This document shows positions 5,563 through 8,023 of a stretch of 8,023 nucleotides of DNA, in pieces. Position 1 is the stretch's first letter; each line of letters opens with the position of its first letter. Under the pieces are notes generated by a model that saw nothing but the letters and a program-made list of their open reading frames with translations, was not told the DNA's origin and did not search any database. The translations under genes were made by a program, and so were the position numbers. Origin of the DNA: Mariniphaga sp. (lineage in GTDB: Bacteria; Bacteroidota; Bacteroidia; Bacteroidales; Prolixibacteraceae); assembly GCA_013203525.1 (NCBI GenBank), contig JABMQB010000453.1, positions 1 through 8,023 of the forward strand, given 5' to 3'.

Positions 5563-8023
5563 ATGAAACCAAAACTATTTTTACTGCTGGCCATTTTGCT
5601 GGTAACAGGAATTATTTCTGTTGCATTTCAGGAAAAACAGGATTTTAAAGTACTTTTTGAAAAAGCAAAGTACACCATGGAAACCAAAGCCGATTTGAAA
5701 GAAGCCATAAACTTATTTGAATCACTTATTAAAACCTACCCAAACGAAAAAGAATATGTAGCCAAATCATTATTGTATCAGGGCATGTGTTACGAAAAAC
5801 TTGGAAACCAGGAGGCTGTAAAAAAATATCAAATCCTTGTCGATAATTTCCCCGGGCAAAAAAATGAAGTTGCCCTTGCCAGGGAAAGGCTATCTATATT
5901 AGTACAAATTGCTGAGAAAATTTCGACAATTCCCCTTACTCCAAAATTTACAAAAATTAAAATACCTTCCACTCCGGGCAATGGCCTGTTATCGCCAGAT
6001 GGAAAATGGTGTGCTTTTATTTCGAAAGGAAGTGTTTGGATAATACCTGTTTCAGGTGAAGTGGATCCATACATTGCAGGAGAACCCCAAAAATTAACCG
6101 ATAATATTGGAGCCTGGGATATGAACAGTACATTTGCCTGGTCAGGAGATGGCAAATGGATCGCTTTTAATGCAGAATATGATTTGAAATCTTCCAGTAC
6201 TTCTATTTATGTTATAGCATCGAAGGGAGGAGTACCAAAAAAAGTACCTGTACCATTTCATCGTTGCGGTTTTCCTGAAGAATTTCGGTTGAGCCTGTCA
6301 TATGATGGTAAAATACTGGCTTACGCGTCAGGTGAGAATTCCGGTGATGATGAATCTAAACTAATACGCATATATACTATTCTCGTTAAGGGAAGTACAC
6401 CAAAAGAATTAACAGGGCCAGGAACACATCAACCAGTTTTTTCACCAGATGGGAATAAAATTGCATATGTAAAAAGTTATAAAAATGATGATGGTCAGTG
6501 GTCCTACGATGTGTGGGTAATTCCTTCGGCAGGAGGAGTCCCGATTCAGGTTAGTAATTTGCAATCGGGTCAGGTCAGGGGTCCTATATGGTCTCCCGAT
6601 GGTAAAATGATTGCATTTCACAGAAGAGCTGACAATGAAGATCCTAAAGAAATTTGGATAGTTCCTGTAACTGAAAAAGGAAATCCCTCTGCTACTCCCC
6701 AAAAAATTGATTTACCTTATGTAACATTCCATGAAGTAGCCGGGTGGACTCCAGATAATAAAATAGGGCTACAACTTATGAATCCCGTGTATGAAATTAT
6801 CTATACTGTGCCATCTATTGGTGGTATTGCAACGCAGGTCACTCCGCAGGGCTGGACTTCATATCCAAAATGGAGCCCCGATGGAGAAAAAATATTCTTC
6901 AGGTGGGCCGATGGGAAGATTGCATCTGTTCCATCAGCAGGTGGAGAAGTGGACTCAATACCTATCCAGTCAGAATTTAATATTTATACAGCTGTCCCTG
7001 GTGGTGGAAACGATATCTCACCTGATGGAAAAACTATTGTTTTTTCAGGAGTAAAAAATTTTTATGAAGAAGGAGAAAAACGATGGGAGGTAGATATTTT
7101 TACCATTCCTGTAGAGGGTGGCAAACCTAAACAACTGACAACATCAGGTCAACCACTTCAGGATCGTTTTCCCTGCTGGTCTCCCGATGGGAACACTATT
7201 GCATTTATCCGTCCTCAGGTAAAAGATAACAAACCAATATTTCAAATTTATATTGTAACAAAGGAAGGAGAAAACCTTAGAAAGATTACTAAAGAACTAG
7301 ATAAGGTCTCTTGGGCACCAATTGACTGGTCTCCTGATGGGAAATCAATAACTTATTTTTCGGATGATAAAACAATAAAATCTATTCCTGCTGAAGGTGG
7401 CAACTCGAGTGTCATAACAAAAATCGATGAAGTAAACAGTCAGTTTGAGCTTGCCTGGTCGCCTGATGGTAAAGAGTTAGCTTATACTGATAAAAGTAAA
7501 ATATGGATTTTATCCATTGAATCAGGATTAACAAAAGAAGTAAAAACTGGAGTTAAGGCAATGGCAACTAAGCTTGGTTGGTCCCCCGATGGGGCAAAAA
7601 TAGCCTTTACCGCTTATGCCGGGGGAGAACACGAACTCTGGCTTATGGAGGATTTCCTGCCACTTGAAAACCTGGCGCAAAACCAGAAGAATAATTTAAC
7701 GGAACCGGAAGGAATAACAATAAACCAGGTTTGGACCGGAGGAAAAGCTGATAACACCGGTAGTATATCTTCGGATGGGAAATATTTATCATTTGTTGAT
7801 TGGGAAACCGGGAACCTGGCAATTAGGGATCTTACGAAAGGTACATTACAGAGTTTGACTAAAGATGGAACATATGAAGGAATGGATCAGTTTGCCTATT
7901 CCTCAGTTATTTCACCCGACTGCAAGCAAATAGCGTATGCCTGGCTTTACAATAGTACTTATGAATTGCGTCTTTTAAATATTGATAATCCAGTCCCAAA
8001 AACGCTTTATTATAATGCAAATG
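5563..8023 (+). CDS. Exported TPR + PD40 (TolB-like) beta-propeller protein, 3' end beyond window
   Basis: The frame is open from ATG 5563 to the last base, 820 complete codons with no stop. An in-frame TAA at 5548-5550 makes this the first start. Residues 1-22 form a Sec signal peptide (MKPK, a hydrophobic run, then SVA before FQ) without a lipobox Cys, so the product is exported rather than a lipoprotein. Residues about 27-115 form TPR-like helical pairs (LKEAINLFESLIKTYPNE; LLYQGMCYEKLGNQEAVKKY). From about residue 142 to 790 there are about 14 PD40 motifs, such as FSPDGNKIAYV, WSPDGKMIAFH, WSPDGKSITYF and a last ISPDCKQIAYA. Fourteen would suit two seven-bladed propellers. It shares its architecture with the protein ending at 1966 but is longer at the C-terminus, and a further domain such as a hydrolase could follow outside the window. 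Its position after the regulator gene makes it a candidate target, without proof. Ligand and process are unknown. Confidence 0.93.
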   Translation, partial: MKPKLFLLLAILLVTGIISVAFQEKQDFKVLFEKAKYTMETKADLKEAINLFESLIKTYPNEKEYVAKSLLYQGMCYEKLGNQEAVKKYQILVDNFPGQKNEVALARERLSILVQIAEKISTIPLTPKFTKIKIPSTPGNGLLSPDGKWCAFISKGSVWIIPVSGEVDPYIAGEPQKLTDNIGAWDMNSTFAWSGDGKWIAFNAEYDLKSSSTSIYVIASKGGVPKKVPVPFHRCGFPEEFRLSLSYDGKILAYASGENSGDDESKLIRIYTILVKGSTPKELTGPGTHQPVFSPDGNKIAYVKSYKNDDGQWSYDVWVIPSAGGVPIQVSNLQSGQVRGPIWSPDGKMIAFHRRADNEDPKEIWIVPVTEKGNPSATPQKIDLPYVTFHEVAGWTPDNKIGLQLMNPVYEIIYTVPSIGGIATQVTPQGWTSYPKWSPDGEKIFFRWADGKIASVPSAGGEVDSIPIQSEFNIYTAVPGGGNDISPDGKTIVFSGVKNFYEEGEKRWEVDIFTIPVEGGKPKQLTTSGQPLQDRFPCWSPDGNTIAFIRPQVKDNKPIFQIYIVTKEGENLRKITKELDKVSWAPIDWSPDGKSITYFSDDKTIKSIPAEGGNSSVITKIDEVNSQFELAWSPDGKELAYTDKSKIWILSIESGLTKEVKTGVKAMATKLGWSPDGAKIAFTAYAGGEHELWLMEDFLPLENLAQNQKNNLTEPEGITINQVWTGGKADNTGSISSDGKYLSFVDWETGNLAIRDLTKGTLQSLTKDGTYEGMDQFAYSSVISPDCKQIAYAWLYNSTYELRLLNIDNPVPKTLYYNAN

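Noticed and set aside
5829..6155. Antisense frames at 5829-6155 and 6442-6702, and the + frame at 6791-7054, inside the second propeller gene
   Set aside because: The long frame from 5563 has regular PD40 motifs throughout; these are shadows of it.

Overview
The window is AT-rich and reads like a chromosomal segment of a Bacteroidota bacterium. This rests on the AT-rich codon use, the lack of Shine-Dalgarno-like sequence before the start codons, and the protein families present; it is an inference, not a database match. All four genes lie on the + strand.

Layout: (1) positions 2-1966 hold the 3' part of a gene for a TPR plus PD40 (TolB-like WD40) beta-propeller protein whose start lies outside the window. 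(2) Positions 1967-2303 are non-coding. They hold a terminator-like hairpin, two short palindromes and a nested imperfect palindrome of about 145 bp. (3) Positions 2304-4364 encode a membrane sensor histidine kinase with a large extracytoplasmic region containing a TPR-like segment. (4) Positions 4365-4653 are a 289-bp gap with a second foldback element, bounded by an 8-bp inverted repeat and containing a GC-rich hairpin. (5) Positions 4654-5340 encode an OmpR-type response regulator. (6) Positions 5341-5562 are non-coding. (7) From 5563 to the window end runs a second TPR plus PD40 propeller protein with a signal peptide. It is uninterrupted for 820 codons, and its 3' end lies outside the window.

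The kinase and regulator are the obvious two-component pair. They are flanked by two paralogous exported propeller proteins, and the kinase's own outer domain also carries TPR-like sequence. A plausible reading, which is inference, is an envelope-sensing locus in which the two-component pair controls one or both propeller proteins or responds to the process they take part in. No catalytic domain is visible in either propeller protein within the window. No tRNA, rRNA, CRISPR array or transposase gene was seen.
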